Source: Luzula sylvatica (lineage: Eukaryota > Streptophyta > Magnoliopsida > Poales > Juncaceae). Taken from it: 64,000 nt of DNA. This document shows, piece by piece, positions 1-11,589 of the stretch. The stretch spans positions 36,723,043-36,787,042 of the forward strand of contig OX326961.1 of assembly GCA_946800325.1 (NCBI GenBank), read 5' to 3'. The notes under the pieces were generated by a model. That model ran no database searches. It was not told the origin of the DNA and was given only the letters and a program-made list of their open reading frames with translations. The stretch's first letter is position 1, and the number at the start of each line of letters is the position of its first letter. A program made the translations under genes and the position numbers.

Positions 1-3000
1 TTCTTCTCTTATTGAAATCGAAATAATTTCAATATAAGTTGTTGGTGTCAGTAATAATCTCGGCCTTTGGTTAGAGAAACTGCAATTTCAAATTTAAATT
101 TTCAAACATCAAGTTCAAGAGATATTTTTTTAGTAGTTAAAATTAAAATTACGGGTACTTTTGAAAATGGAAAATTGAAAATAGGTAAATAAATATACCG
201 AGTTAAGAGAAGTCTATGAAAAGTTACTTTTGCATCAGGGCCCAATCCAACTGGACTCGTCCAGTTATCCAATTTACCACATATCTTCACCTACAAAAGT
301 ACACAGCCAAAATAAATATAAATAAAAAATAACAATAAATTTAAAAAGAAATTATTACAATAAAAAAAATATTACCATGTCATTATCGTCTAATAAATGG
401 ATACAAAAACCAGAATTATTTTTATGAAATTTATCGATGATTCCGTGAAGAGAAACCAGATCTCCCGAGGCCAATTTCGGGCCTATTTGAAAATTAGGCA
501 AGTTATGAAAATTTGCATTTTGGCCCCTCATAAGTTGAACGCATGAAGAAACACTAATTACTAGACTCGTATTTTCATATAGATCCCTCAAAGGTTTTAA
601 GATTACGAGTTTGTTTGAACATTCTTCGAGATTGTTGTTTGAGGACAGAGAAATGGTATGAAGGCTATTTTCGTAATTTATGAACATTTTGCCGTTTTTT
701 ATGCATTGGCAAGTATCTTTTGAGCAGTTAATTAGATAATAGCCCCCTATTCTTAATAACTGAAAAATGAAAAAATATATATACATAAACATATATGAAA
801 TTATTTTATTAAGTTTATAAACATAAAACAAATAAAAAGTATTATATGAAAAGATATAAAATCAAACCTGGAATTTGGTGAACTTTTCAGGTGAAAATTC
901 AAGAAGAATTCTTGAATTTAAAGTATTTTTTGCAACGAATTTACTTATAAATTCAGATATAAAAGTAAATTTACCATCATTGATTATTGAATTTTGAGTA
1001 TGATCTGTACTCAAAATTGGGGCAATTTGATCTTGATTGAAATTATGAGGCGAGATCAAAGCCTCTGCAAATAAACTTGGCCCAAATTGATTCTGCATTT
1101 AAAAAATATAAATATAAATTAGAATAAAAAAATTCTAATCAATCTAATATAATAAACAATAATCGAATGAAATTAGATAATAAACGAATGAATATTTAGT
1201 TTAGTTACATGATTGATTGGAGGGAACTTGTGAGATATAAAAATCAAATGAAATGCTCGAAGATTATTAATATTAGTAGATAAATTATTATTATTATTGT
1301 TCAGCGAAATTAAATCTTTCATATAGCAATAAATATAAATATGAAGATTATTAATCCTCTTTTCATTGGAGGAATGTTTAAATATGGATCTTAATGATAA
1401 AGGCTCCCCAAATTCAAGTTTTATATTTTGAATTTCGGTCTTCAAACCTTCTAGCACAATCTTATACTCTCTTATCTGATAAATATTGAACAAAAAATAC
1501 AAATTAAATAATTTCATCAAAAAAATGTATGTTTTGAAAATATAAAAATATTTTTTTAAAAATACCTCATAAATTGTATTATGATCAAAATCAAAGATTA
1601 AATCTGGAACAATAATATCGATATTTCCAGTTGAATCGACTAATTTTAGCCTCCCTGAAGAATTACAGGCCTAAATTAACAAAACAAAAGATTAATTAGA
1701 ATAAATTAAATTACTATTTTGCCCCTTATATATTTGTTTACAGTAAAAATAAAGTCACCTTAATGTTTCCAATAAGGATACAACCAATATCATCACTTGG
1801 TATTATTCTTCTTATAAAACCAGGATATGAAATCCCTTCACACAAGTAATGATTCTCGTGAAAACCTTCATTTGGTTTCTCAAGAATTGAATTCCATAAT
1901 TCCTCGCATTTGCTTATGAAATTACATATTGGCACTACCTGAAAAAAACATAATATTAGATTGAAATCATTATATTTACAACAAATTTAAAAATGAGAAA
2001 TTTCCCAAAAAAAAAAAAACCCTAAATTTTCTCATATTTAAATATTTCAAAAATTAGAGGGCTTTCCATAAATATGAGAAATATTCGGGTTTTTTCTGAA
2101 AAATTCTAGAATTTTACCAATTTAAGTTCGGATAAGATTGACTCGGAGCTATATGAACACTCTTCGTGCTTGCAAAACCTCATAAAAATCTTCTGTTAAA
2201 CGAAAGAAATTACAAAATTTTGATTCCAGAATTCAAAATTTCAAACTTGAAAAAATATTTTTTTCACCTGAGATTGATAAGCATTAGAAGGCAAATATTT
2301 AGTAGCGTAAATTTGTACCAATCCTTCGATCTGGACCTTAACAATTATTTATCATTTTGGATTTAATCCAAATATAGTAGATTGCAAATAAACTATATAT
2401 ATAAGAAACAAATTACATTTTTTGATCCCAATAAATCCTTGTCAGATAAAACACCAGCAAATTTTCTCCTAAAACATGTTATTGTAATTAAAACCCTGAA
2501 ATAATTAAAAAAATCTTATTAAATAATAACTCTAAATAAACCCTAAAATAAATTGAAATATAAACGTGCTAAATTTTTTATTACCAAAATCGAGCTGATA
2601 ATTTCAAGGACTCTATAAACTTCATTAAATAGCTCTTATCCTGAACTCTTATTCGCAATCTGAAATGATAAAAATATTTTAATAATTTAAAAATGAAATC
2701 AACATAGAAAAAAGTATAATTTTGTCATAAATATCCTTACTTAGTATCTGAAATTGTGAAGGAATTAATATTTATACTTGTTTTGACACAAGTTCCAATA
2801 ATTAAGACCGTTATCCAAGCAAAATTAGCACAAACGAAATGAAAATCTTTGATAAGCACCTTCAATTCAGAAATGAAAATAAATAAGAAAAGATTCAAAA
2901 TTAAAATAAAATTGCGTAATAGGAATCCGAATTCGAGATCAAGAGAGAGAGAGAGAGAGAATACATACAATGGCTCCAATTCGAAGAGAAGGTTGAGGAA

Positions 3001-3994
3001 TAAGAAGCAAATCATGAATCAAAACCCAAACCTTTTCATCTAATTCAATTATTAATCCACTCAAATAAATACCAGTAATAACCCCTTTATAATAAATCGA
3101 TTTCATTTGGATATTTCTTCGAATTGATTCGTATAATTTAACCTTGGTTTTGATTGTAGATACCAACACTATGCATGATTCCTTTTCTCCAACAAGTACC
3201 AATTTTTTCTCCAACCCAGATAAATCGATTAATTTCCCAATTAGCTTAGTAATTATATTGCGCCAGATATGAGTAGGTTCGATAAAGTAAACAATTTTAG
3301 AACTGGTAAAACTATGCAAATCATAATTTTGGTCGAAGTTTGGGTTTTTCTTTTTCTTGCAAATTTCACACTCGCAAGTTAAGATCTCAGCTAGAAATAC
3401 AACACGATCGTGAATTTCTCCAATTCGATTTTGACAATCTCGAGTTGCTTGAGGAACTGAGAAAATCAGACTCACGGATTTAATCACACCATAAGCAAAA
3501 GAACGAGCTTCTAGATCAGTCTTTTCAGAGATATGAATCGAGAGTGAAAAATCATGGTTTAAACCCGAATCTGATGAAGAAAACCTCCATTGAATAATCT
3601 CCAACACTCCTTTAGTATTATTTCCGTGTTTATGAGGAAGAAAGTTCCAAGCGGTGACATGAATTTCTCGACCCATCATACCAGGGTCGAAATCAACAAT
3701 GTGGCAACATATACTACAATCATCGCCAGAAAATGAGAGGCAATGGTTAATGCATGCAACATTGAGCTCATTCGATGCTTCTTTAAACAAATTAACAGTG
3801 CCAATTAGAAGAACTGGCAGAGCAATCGGGGTGAAGACATCAGGTTTAAACTGAGCGTCTGTAATCACGATTTTGTCATGTCTGGCGCGTTTGTGAGGGG
3901 GGGATGAGCTAGATCGCAGTGAGGCAGCTCCATTGACGGGATGAGCAAGGTTAATCAGCTCAGATAGTGACAGAATTTGCAGGGTTTCCGCCAT
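1..3994 (-). CDS. CTC1: CTC1, conserved telomere maintenance component 1 (CST complex large subunit), 3' end off the window
   Basis: CTC1 is the large OB-fold subunit of the CTC1-STN1-TEN1 complex, which binds telomeric single-stranded DNA and controls C-strand fill-in. I recognise it from conserved blocks of plant CTC1 in order: residues near 60-70 ending in IGTVNLF, SICCHIVDF, TAWNFLPHKH, LTCECEI, LIGKLIDLSGLEKKLV, DEKVWVLIHDL, LIIGTCVKTSI, GCILIGNIKV and LRIGGYYL. My exon model on the minus strand is 3994-2969, 2859-2741, 2659-2585, 2468-2417, 2336-2268, 2192-2118, 1938-1759, 1670-1566, 1475-1209, 1092-868, 759-376, 290-199 and 79 to beyond base 1; all junctions are GT-AG and the frame stays open for about 916 codons. 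The start at 3994 is the second in-frame ATG; the first (4102) adds 36 residues with no family counterpart. The Arabidopsis protein is roughly 1,270 aa, so about a quarter lies left of the window. Recognition is from memory of the family; splice sites are inferred. Confidence 0.92.
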
Positions 3995-4003
3995 TAGAGA
4001 GAT

Positions 4004-4014
4004 GTTTAGGGTTT
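4004..4014 (-). promoter_or_regulatory. Telo-box (AAACCCTAAAC) in the CTC1 leader
   Basis: The minus strand reads AAACCCTAAAC about ten bases before the chosen CTC1 start codon. AAACCCTAA is the plant telo-box, a known promoter or leader element of growth-linked genes. It is visible in the sequence; any role here is inference. Confidence 0.5.
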
Positions 4015-4184
4015 GAAATGTTTCATGGGAGAAGAGAAGGCGGGAATAGATATACAAACAATTCCAAAACGGGTCGGATTTTACTGCAAACCTAGAAATC
4101 AATTCTTCTATTTTATAGAACTCGAACTCTGGGATATTATTTAATCCGGTATTTCAAATTCCGGTTTGAGAACCCTAGCTTCTT

Positions 4185-5650
4185 TTAAGAGCATTTCAGA
4201 CAATAATCCACACTTCTCTTGAAATTTTGAAAGTAACCTTCTCAAAAATAAAATTCTAAAACTAATTCATATTCATAATTCATTTCTAAAATCAATTGGC
4301 ATTTCTATGGACATGTACAGTGCACCTTTTTTCTATGTGCCGTGCACCCGGTGTATGAATGAACATAGTTATTAATGAAAACTAAATAAAATGCTACAGC
4401 TCCATAGATCACTCTAAATGTCATTGATGTATCATATTATAGTAATGTTAAACCATCTTTATTTTTATTTTTTAAGAAAGTATAGTTATGTTATAATTCA
4501 TGTAAAAAAAAAATTATAATATTAAATTTTAAATAAAAATATATAAAATTAAATTTGCTATATTTTATTTTTTAGAATATAATATGAAAAATGATAGGTA
4601 AAAAGATAATTTAATGACCTTTATTTTACAAAATCACACACTAACTAGTAATTTATATAAATTTAAAATCAATAATTGTTTTCAAAATTAATAATTGATT
4701 TTTCTATTTCATTATTAGTACAGTCTAGGATGGTGACTTTTTTTTCGAATTTCGACGTTCGTTCGAGTTTGTTTCGAGTTCGTTCAATAATCTTTTGAAT
4801 TCTTACCAAACCGAACCGAACATTGTTCGATAATTAACGAACCGAATTCGAACAGAAATGTGTTCGTTTGGTTCGTTCGAATATTCAATTATTATATTTA
4901 TTAATCAATATAAATCAGAGAACATACTCAATTTAATCATTATAAATTAAAATTCATGTTAAAGGTCCATATAAACAATGAGTCCAAATATTTTTTTTTC
5001 AGTGGCAGAATTATTTCTTGGTATATTTCTGTATTCAATTATTTTCTTTATAAGTTCACGTTTTATTTTAGTTAGATATATACTTTGTGTGGATTATAAA
5101 TGATATTTTACTTTCTGACATAAAAGAGTTAAAATTTTATTTTGTTTTTATTAATATTTTTAAGGTTTTGAATCTGATATTTTTATTAATAAAATAAAAT
5201 AAATGAATTAAATATGAATTTTTGTAAGTTTTCAAACTTATATCGAACGAACCGAACTATTATGAATATTAACGAATCGAACCGAACAATGCTCCATATG
5301 TTTCGAACCGAACTCGAACATGATCTGGTTCGTTCTAGTTCGGTTCGTTAAGGGTAGTACAGTTTATCAGAAATATTAGATATTATTTTATTTCCATCAT
5401 AATTCATATCACATCAAAAATATATTATCATTATTTGTTCCACGTCATGATATAAAAATCATAAACATAACTTTGTAATTAATTGACCGTTTTCTTATAT
5501 TGTGGGCATTATTTTTACTCGGTTATTTATGAAATTTTGCATGCAAATAGAACTTGAATTTCAAGGCTCCCACTTAATTTCCTAAAATACCCAGTCGCCT
5601 CATAATCCATAAACTGTGTACCTTTCTTTCCACAATCTCGATCAACACAA
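4185..5650 (-). repeat. Left arm of a long imperfect inverted repeat
   Basis: The reverse complement of this stretch aligns by eye with 24,255-24,745. Shared blocks occur in the same order: AGAAAGG, TATTTTAGGAAATT, TTGTCCACAA/TGCCCACAA, ATAGCAAATTT, ATATGATACATCAAT, TTTCATTAATAACTATGT, TTGATTTTAGAAATGA and AAAATGCTC. The left arm is longer because it contains the hAT-like insertion at 4,725-5,355 and some further unmatched sequence. The arm lies just upstream of CTC1. It could be a long terminal inverted repeat of a MULE-like transposon or an independent copy of a dispersed repeat. Confidence 0.7.
4725..5355. mobile_element. hAT-like non-autonomous element with 8-bp target-site duplication
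   Basis: AGTACAGT occurs at 4,717-4,724 and again at 5,356-5,363, directly bordering this 631-bp segment. Both ends carry inverted subterminal clusters of the motif CGAACCGAAC/GTTCGGTTCG and the middle is AT-rich without coding sequence. An 8-bp duplication and subterminal repeats fit hAT. The outermost bases (CTAGGATG and TTAAGGGT) match only weakly as terminal inverted repeats, so the superfamily is an inference. Confidence 0.7.
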
Positions 5651-5652
5651 CT

Positions 5653-5744
5653 AGGGATGTAAACGGTTCGGATCCGGTTCGGATAGTGGTCATACCAGAT
5701 CCGGATCCGTATTTTTTTCCGGATACGGATACAGATACGGATAT
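5653..5744. mobile_element. Truncated hAT-like MITE end (TAGGGATG type)
   Basis: The segment starts with TAGGGATGTAAACGGTTCGG and continues with repeated CCGGATCCG and GGATACGGATAC motifs, the usual start of plant TAGGGATG-type elements. No matching right end is found; the sequence passes straight into the CACTA-like terminus at 5,745, so this is one end of a broken element. Confidence 0.55.
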
Positions 5745-5759
5745 ACTACAACAGATGGG

Positions 5760-6275
5760 CTTATCAGCGACGGGGACCTTTTTTCAGCGACGGGCCGTCG
5801 CAAATATAACACACTTTCACCGACGGGCCGTCGCTAAAGCACTATTTTCGACGGTTTTCATTTCCGACGGCCCGTCGCAGATTCCGTTGGCCGTCGCAGA
5901 AGAAGAAACCGTCGGTAAAACCCGCCGTCGGCCCGTCGCAGATGCTCACCGACGGCCCGTCGCAGATCAGTATCCCGTCGCAGATGCATTCAAAAAACCG
6001 TCAGATTCCAAAAATATCTCCGTCGGCCCGTCGGCCCATATGTACCGTCGCAGATAACGCTCCGTTGGCCCATCGCAGATTCCATATTCCGCCGCAGATA
6101 CTCACCGACGGGCCGTCGATGATCTTTATCCCGTCGCAGATGCATTCAAAAAACCGTCAGATTTCAAAACTATCTCCGTCGGCCCGTCGGCCCATAAATA
6201 CCGTCGCAGATGAAAAACCCGTCGCAGATGAAATGTGCCGTCGGTAATACTTACCGACGGGCCGTCGGTGATATG
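5760..6275. repeat. CACTA-type subterminal repeats (CGACGG/CCGTCG)
   Basis: About twenty copies of CGACGG or CCGTCG, many joined as the palindrome CGACGGNCCGTCG, occur within 500 bp. A segment of roughly 160 bp is duplicated inside it: CAGATGCATTCAAAAAACCG recurs at about 5,982 and 6,137. In CACTA elements such clusters bind the transposase. Open frames across this block come from the repeats and are not genes. Confidence 0.7.
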
Positions 6276-8057
6276 GTTTAGGGTTTAGATATATATCCCC
6301 TCCTTCTCTCTCCTCTTCCCCCTTCGCCCAGCCCAACCCCCCCCACTCCTTCTCTCCTCTTCCCCCTTCGCCCCCAGCCCAGCCCCCCCTTTCCAGAGCC
6401 TCGCCCTCACAGCCCCCGTCCCCTCTCCTCCCCCTCTCTGATGTCGCCTTCGCAGCCCCCTTCTCTCCTCTTGCCCCTTCGCCCAGCCCGTCCCTCTCCT
6501 CTTCTCGGTTGGTTCCTCGTTTCTGGTGGATGGATTCCGGCTTGCTCGTTTCTCGGTGATCAGTATCTCCTCTTCTCGGTTTGAAGGTATGTTTATTTCT
6601 CCATTTGATTAGGTTTATAAACCGTTGAATTTTTTTTTGTTTTGAATCTTTCGTGTTGATTTCTAGGCTTAATTAGCTCGCTCGTATTTCTGTTTTTTTA
6701 ATCTATCTTTTTTTGAACAAATTCGTGTAACATTTATTTTTGAATTGATTTTTTAAATCTGTTTTTTAAGGTCTTATTTTTGGATGTTTTATTTAAATCT
6801 GTTTTTGTGAAACTGTTTTGTAAATCTGTTTTAAATCTGTTATAATTATGTTTAATTTAGGTCTGATTTTTTAAAATTGGTTTGAAAATTATTTTTGAAT
6901 CTGTTTAATTTAGGTTTAATATTTTTTTGTTAATCTGTTTTAAATATGTTTTTGAAAATCCGTTTTGAAGGCATAGATCTGATTTAAATCTGGTTTAGAT
7001 GTTTTTTTAAATTTGTTTTTTAAATTTTTGTTTAAATTTGTTTTTTTAGGTGGAAGTCATAAATCTCGGCTGCTCTCTCGTCACTCGGGTCTGGTGTGGT
7101 GGAAAGTCTCCTGCTCTCTATTGGTTGAAGGTATGTTTATCTTTCTCGGTTTAGTTAGGTTAGATTTAAATTTAAATTTAAATTTAGTTTTAATTAGGTT
7201 TAAAAAAATTTGAATCTGAATTTTACATTAGCATTTTAAATCTGGAATTTAAGGATTAAATAATTATTTTATTTAGGAATTTTGAATCTGTTCTAAATTT
7301 GTATTAGGTATTTTAAATATGGATTTTTAGGGTTTGTAAGTATTTTTAGGGTTTAATTAGGTTTAAAAAATTTTGTATATGGATTTTACATTCGTATTTT
7401 AAATCTGGATTTTTAGGCTTACATAACTATTGTTTTTAGGAATTTTGAATCTGTTATAAATTTGTTTTAGGTTTTTAAATATGGATTTTTAGGGTTTGTA
7501 GGCTTAAATGTGGAATTTGAATCTGTTTTTTAGTATTTTAAATCTGAATTTTTTTTTAATCTGATTTTTTTTAAAATCTGTTTTAAATATATTATTTTAA
7601 ATTTTGTTAATTATGTTTGTTGAAATCTGTTTAATTAGTTATTATTATTTTAGGAAACTTGGATTCTGGTCTTTTTGGCGAACTAAGTAATGAACTCCGG
7701 ACCAAGGTTAATAATTGTTCAATTTTTAAAATTTACTTGTTGATATTGTATATGTGTCAAAAATGCGTAGTATAAATATCTTAGTTTCTATTTAGGATTT
7801 TAGAGTTTAGATTTAGGTTTAGATTTAGTAGAAAAATATTAGTTTGGATTTAGTAGAAAAATATTAGGTTTAGATTTAGGTTTTAATTGTTGTTTGGATG
7901 TAGTACTTTATTTGTTGCGATTATAATTTATGGTTATATATTGTTGAGTTATGAAATTTTTAATATTTTTTTAATAATTTGTTTGGATGTAGTAGAAAAA
8001 TATCTTAGTTTGTACAATTGTTTGGAAAAGGACTCGGGGTTCGGCATGGGATCATGA

Positions 8058-8389
8058 GGACAAGGAGGTTACGATGGTGTTCAGAATCCCGACATGTTCC
8101 TGTCTCCTCCCCTTCAGAATTCAGGTTCGGATTTTCAGAATCTATTGCGGTTTCCTTTCCCACAGAATCCCGGCATGTTCATGGCGAATATGTCGCAGCA
8201 GAATCAGGAGACATCGACCCGACCATCGAATGTATGTATATGTTAAATAAAAAATATATAATTATTATAGTAGTATAGTTTCATATAACAATTCATTAAA
8301 TTCAGGAGGCATCGACCCGACCATCGAATTTTGGTCCGGCAAATGATTTTCTTGGAGGTTTCGATGTTGATAATTTGAATGAGAATTAG
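8058..8389 (+). pseudogene. Two-exon C-terminal remnant of a transposon protein
   Basis: Exon 1 (8,058-8,231) begins after an in-frame TGA at 8,055 and encodes a Gly/Gln/Pro-rich stretch with GYDGVQNPDMF, FPFPQNPGMF and QNQETSTRPSN. It ends at a GTATGT donor. Exon 2 starts after TTCAG at 8,306, repeats the ASTRPSN motif and ends FDVDNLNEN then TAG at 8,387. Intact splice sites and stop suggest the last exons of a protein once encoded by the CACTA-like element. No catalytic domain remains and I cannot name the family. Confidence 0.5.
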
Positions 8390-8430
8390 AGAGAGTTTCT
8401 CTTTGTTTGTTTTGACTGTTGTATTTGTGG

Positions 8431-8530
8431 ATTGTCGTATTTGGATTGTTGTATTTGTGGATTGTCGTATTTGGATTGTTGTATTTGTGGATTGTCGTAT
8501 TTGGATTGTTGTATTTGTGGATTGTGGTAT
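8431..8530 (+). repeat. 30-bp tandem repeat
   Basis: A unit beginning GTATTTGTGGATTGTCGTAT is repeated slightly over three times, then decays into related TTGAATTGTCGTGG units up to 8,645. The same decayed units resume at 17,611, which confirms that the LTR elements between were inserted here. Confidence 0.85.
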
Positions 8531-8963
8531 TTTGGGTTGTCGTGGTTTATTTGAATTGTCGTGGTTTCATTTTCGTGCCTTATTTGAATTGTCGTGGCTT
8601 ATTTGGATTGTTGTATTTGTGGTTTGTATGTTGGGTTGTCGTGGTTGTTGATCCAAATATCCTAAGGTTTGATTATGTCAAAACACTGTCAATACTAACG
8701 GTTTCAGTTAAGACCAACTTGTAGGAGAAGTACGTACAACAGACCAAGGATGATCGAAAAAGATGTTTGAAGAATTCAAGACGAAGATCGTTCGTGAAAG
8801 GAAAGGCGTCAAGACTTTGAAGAACTCAAGACGTCGAAGTTTTCCGTGAGTTGGGATCATCAAAATAAACCATAGGTATTCCAAAGAACATCTCATATTT
8901 ATCAAGATCAAAAGATAAATTCGAAACACGATGATCAACAAGGAAACTCACCATACCAGTATG

Positions 8964-9425
8964 GTTCGTTCGAACTAACAAATAGTTCGTTCGAACGAAC
9001 CAAGACCTGGCATGGTGAGAAAACTTACAAAACTAGAGACAATAAATATTCGTTCGAACGAACCTATATGTTAGTTCGAACGAACCATTTTGGTTCGTTC
9101 AACTCAAGGACGAACCATGAACCACTCTAAGTTCGTTCGAACGAAAAGAATAATTCGTTCGAACGAATCGATACCTGGTGTTGTGAGAAAAATAAACAAA
9201 TCTAGACACAATAAATATTCGTTGGAACGAACCAATATGTGCGTTCGAACGAACCTCCATGGTTCGTTCTTGATTCGTAGAACGAACCATGAACAAGTTC
9301 ATGTTAGTTCGAACGAACATAAGTGTTCGTTCGAACGAACTCATCGTGTTTATGAAAATTCCTTTGAAACGGCTAGTTCAAATTCAAGTTCGTTCGAACG
9401 AACCAAACAGTACGTTCGAACGAAC
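8964..9425. repeat. Six pairs of GTTCGTTCGAACGAAC-type palindromes
   Basis: The core TTCGAA, usually extended to GTTCGTTCGAACGAAC, is at 8,969/8,990, 9,053/9,075, 9,136/9,158, 9,222/9,244 (first copy TTGGAA), 9,308/9,330 and 9,393/9,415. Spacing within pairs is 21-22 bp and pairs repeat every 83-86 bp. A longer duplication of about 170 bp (from about 9,004 and 9,173) underlies part of it. The array lies in the presumed U3 region, ending about 50 bp before the TATA box. Confidence 0.9.
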
Positions 9426-9460
9426 TATGTAATTTTTACACAGGTTAAGTGGTTTCTATG

Positions 9461-9471
9461 GATGATATAAA
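9461..9471 (+). promoter_or_regulatory. TATA box of the outer LTR, split by the copia insertion
   Basis: GATGATATAAA ends at 9,471, and ATAAATAGAACC resumes at 17,024. Removing the copia element and one copy of its 5-bp duplication restores TATAAATAG, a canonical plant TATA box, just downstream of the palindrome array. Confidence 0.75.
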
Positions 9472-10432
9472 TGTTGGGTATCGGCGTCACTACCGAGCCC
9501 CGCGCAGCGGATTGAGAGGCCCGGTCCGACCCGATCCCGAGGACCACGTCAACGACTCGAAAGTACGAATCATGAAATACATCTAACCTATGAAATTAAC
9601 GCTTAATTCATAGAGAATCATACCGCGTGAAATTGATCACGGAGACGGGTTGACTCTGTTAGCTGCTGCTTGCTTCGATTCCGGCGACACGCACGTCCCA
9701 CGCCCGCGCGATTCGACACCTAATACGAAGCTCCAATTTGTCGTATACAACCGGAATTTATCCGGTTCGTCTCCGACCTTGCTCGTCCTTGCTCTCGATT
9801 GATCACAGTCGAAGATCTCAGTTGAGATCTCTCTACTCGTATCCACCTCGAGCTAACGTCTTTCGGTTGCGGCGAATTCCCCTAAAATTCCCGCAAACTT
9901 GCTCAAAACAATCTCCAATTCTCCTTCACTTGTCACATAAGTTTCTCTCTTCTTCTCAAGAATTAGGTCTGGCAGCCAGAGAGAGAGAGGAAGAAGAATC
10001 CACAGATCTTATATTAATCTGAGAGTTAATGGTGTATTAATGAGTATCAGAAACTGCTAATCCAGAATTCGGATCACTGTGCGTCATGACGCACGATATG
10101 GTGCGTCATGACGCACAAGTCACATTTACTTGGATATAGCCGTTACACAGTGTACCGTCATGACGCACGATAACGTCCGTCATGACGCACCACTCATGTG
10201 TACCGTCATGACGCAAGATAACTTGCGTCATGACGCACTACTCACAGATTGGCTTTCTCAGAATTACTCTATTGTGCGTCATGACGCACAATTTGGTGCG
10301 TCATGACGCACCATGTAATTTCTGCCAGATTTGCATAATCTTATTATGCATCCAATCGTTCCGACGAACACGTATGTTTGTCTACACTCATTTGTACATT
10401 CAACTAGTTGATCTGTAACTGTATTTCCTTCA
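9472..10432 (-). repeat. Left LTR (3' LTR in element orientation)
   Basis: 961 bp, TGTTGGGTATCGG to GTATTTCCTTCA. It contains eight CGTCATGACG palindromes between 10,081 and 10,310. Open frames inside it recur identically in the other LTR and are not genes. Confidence 0.93.
10081..10310. repeat. Four pairs of CGTCATGACG palindromes in the left LTR
   Basis: Copies start at 10,081/10,103, 10,155/10,177, 10,203/10,225 and 10,276/10,298, each pair exactly 22 bp apart. Most extend to GTGCGTCATGACGCAC. Each copy holds two inverted TGACG half sites, the core recognised by TGA-class bZIP proteins. Confidence 0.93.
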
Positions 10433-10447
10433 GTCTCCCACTCAGTT
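10433..10447 (-). other. Polypurine tract
   Basis: On the minus strand CTGAGTGGGAGAC immediately precedes the LTR start TGAAGG, the usual place and composition of a copia polypurine tract for plus-strand priming. Confidence 0.75.
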
Positions 10448-11589
10448 CAAGATCCAACTAAAGAAAGTACTAGCGTACATCTCATGTACACATAACCTCA
10501 GAGATTGAAATTTAAGCCCGAAATAAGACAGCTCTATGTGTGACCGCGTAGGTTCGTATCAAGCAATGGTAGCAAACTTATGCCCAAGTTTACGGGCTCA
10601 TGAGAGGGATCTAGGAAGAAATCCATCATAGCTTTCCCACGTTGAAAACGAAAATGATTGTGATCATTTATACCCATCTCGAACGGTGGTGTTTAGTTCT
10701 CTTGTTCACGATATCCGTCAATCAAAAGGCATGGTGATAGTCATCCTTATAATTTGATTGACTAAACTTATTGTTTCGATACCGAATTGAATCAACAAAT
10801 ACAATCGATATTAACAATTAATATCATTGACTCTGGCCAGAGATTTCGTTGATCAATTCATCGATAGGCCTAAGGGATATCTCTTTCTCTCGAAAGGAAC
10901 AATTTCTATCTTGATGACTCACATCAAATTCCGTGTTTCAGATAATACCCGATCATAATCCCATGACCATCCTGTTACAGATAGTGGAAGATTATATCTA
11001 AGCATTATGTTACGCACGAAAAATGATCCATGATCATCTCAAGTGTGAAGAACTAAGACCCCATTCGTTACGATTCCATCTACAATGACTAAACCATGTC
11101 ATGGTATCGCACTTTTGGTCAAGTCACAATATACATAATGTAATGCATATCCATATTCCCGATTTGACAAACTCTTTGTCCTATGATTAGCAAAACATAA
11201 TCATCACCTCGGCTAATATGCTAGTGTACATGTTAGTCTATTATCTTATAATAGATATACTTATCACATAAGTATCCTAATCATGACTAGGGACGTTTTT
11301 GAAATATGACTTTTGAAATGTGACGGTTTTACTTAACATGATCACGTATCACGTAGACACTCACACAAGTCATAAATCAAGGTTCGTGTAATCAAATTAT
11401 ACAACCACGCACAAGTTTTCATATAAGTATAAATGCAAGTAAAATTTTAGAATTTTTGAAATGCACTAATATAGAGTAAGTATTGGTTGATACAGCGTTT
11501 ACACCTATAATCTCTGCTAGGATTATAATCTGCGATGACTATCGGTATTAGATAACTATACCTCAAATCTATTCCTCCTCTAGGTATCT

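Noticed and set aside
2849..3043. Plus-strand frame rich in Arg and Glu opposite CTC1
   Set aside because: It is the antisense of CTC1 exons and a GA microsatellite (2,943-2,960) in intron 1.
5686..6247. Two plus-strand frames rich in RRPVAD-like repeats
   Set aside because: They follow from the CGACGG/CCGTCG subterminal repeats of the CACTA-like relic.
9090..9470. Overlapping open frames on both strands with repeated VRTN/SFERT peptides
   Set aside because: They are produced by the GTTCGTTCGAACGAAC palindromes, which read open in both directions. They lie in an LTR U3 region and have no domain.
9637..10022. 69-codon and 94-codon frames, repeated identically at 16,228-16,613
   Set aside because: They lie inside the two copies of the copia LTR, so identity reflects LTR duplication and not gene conservation.
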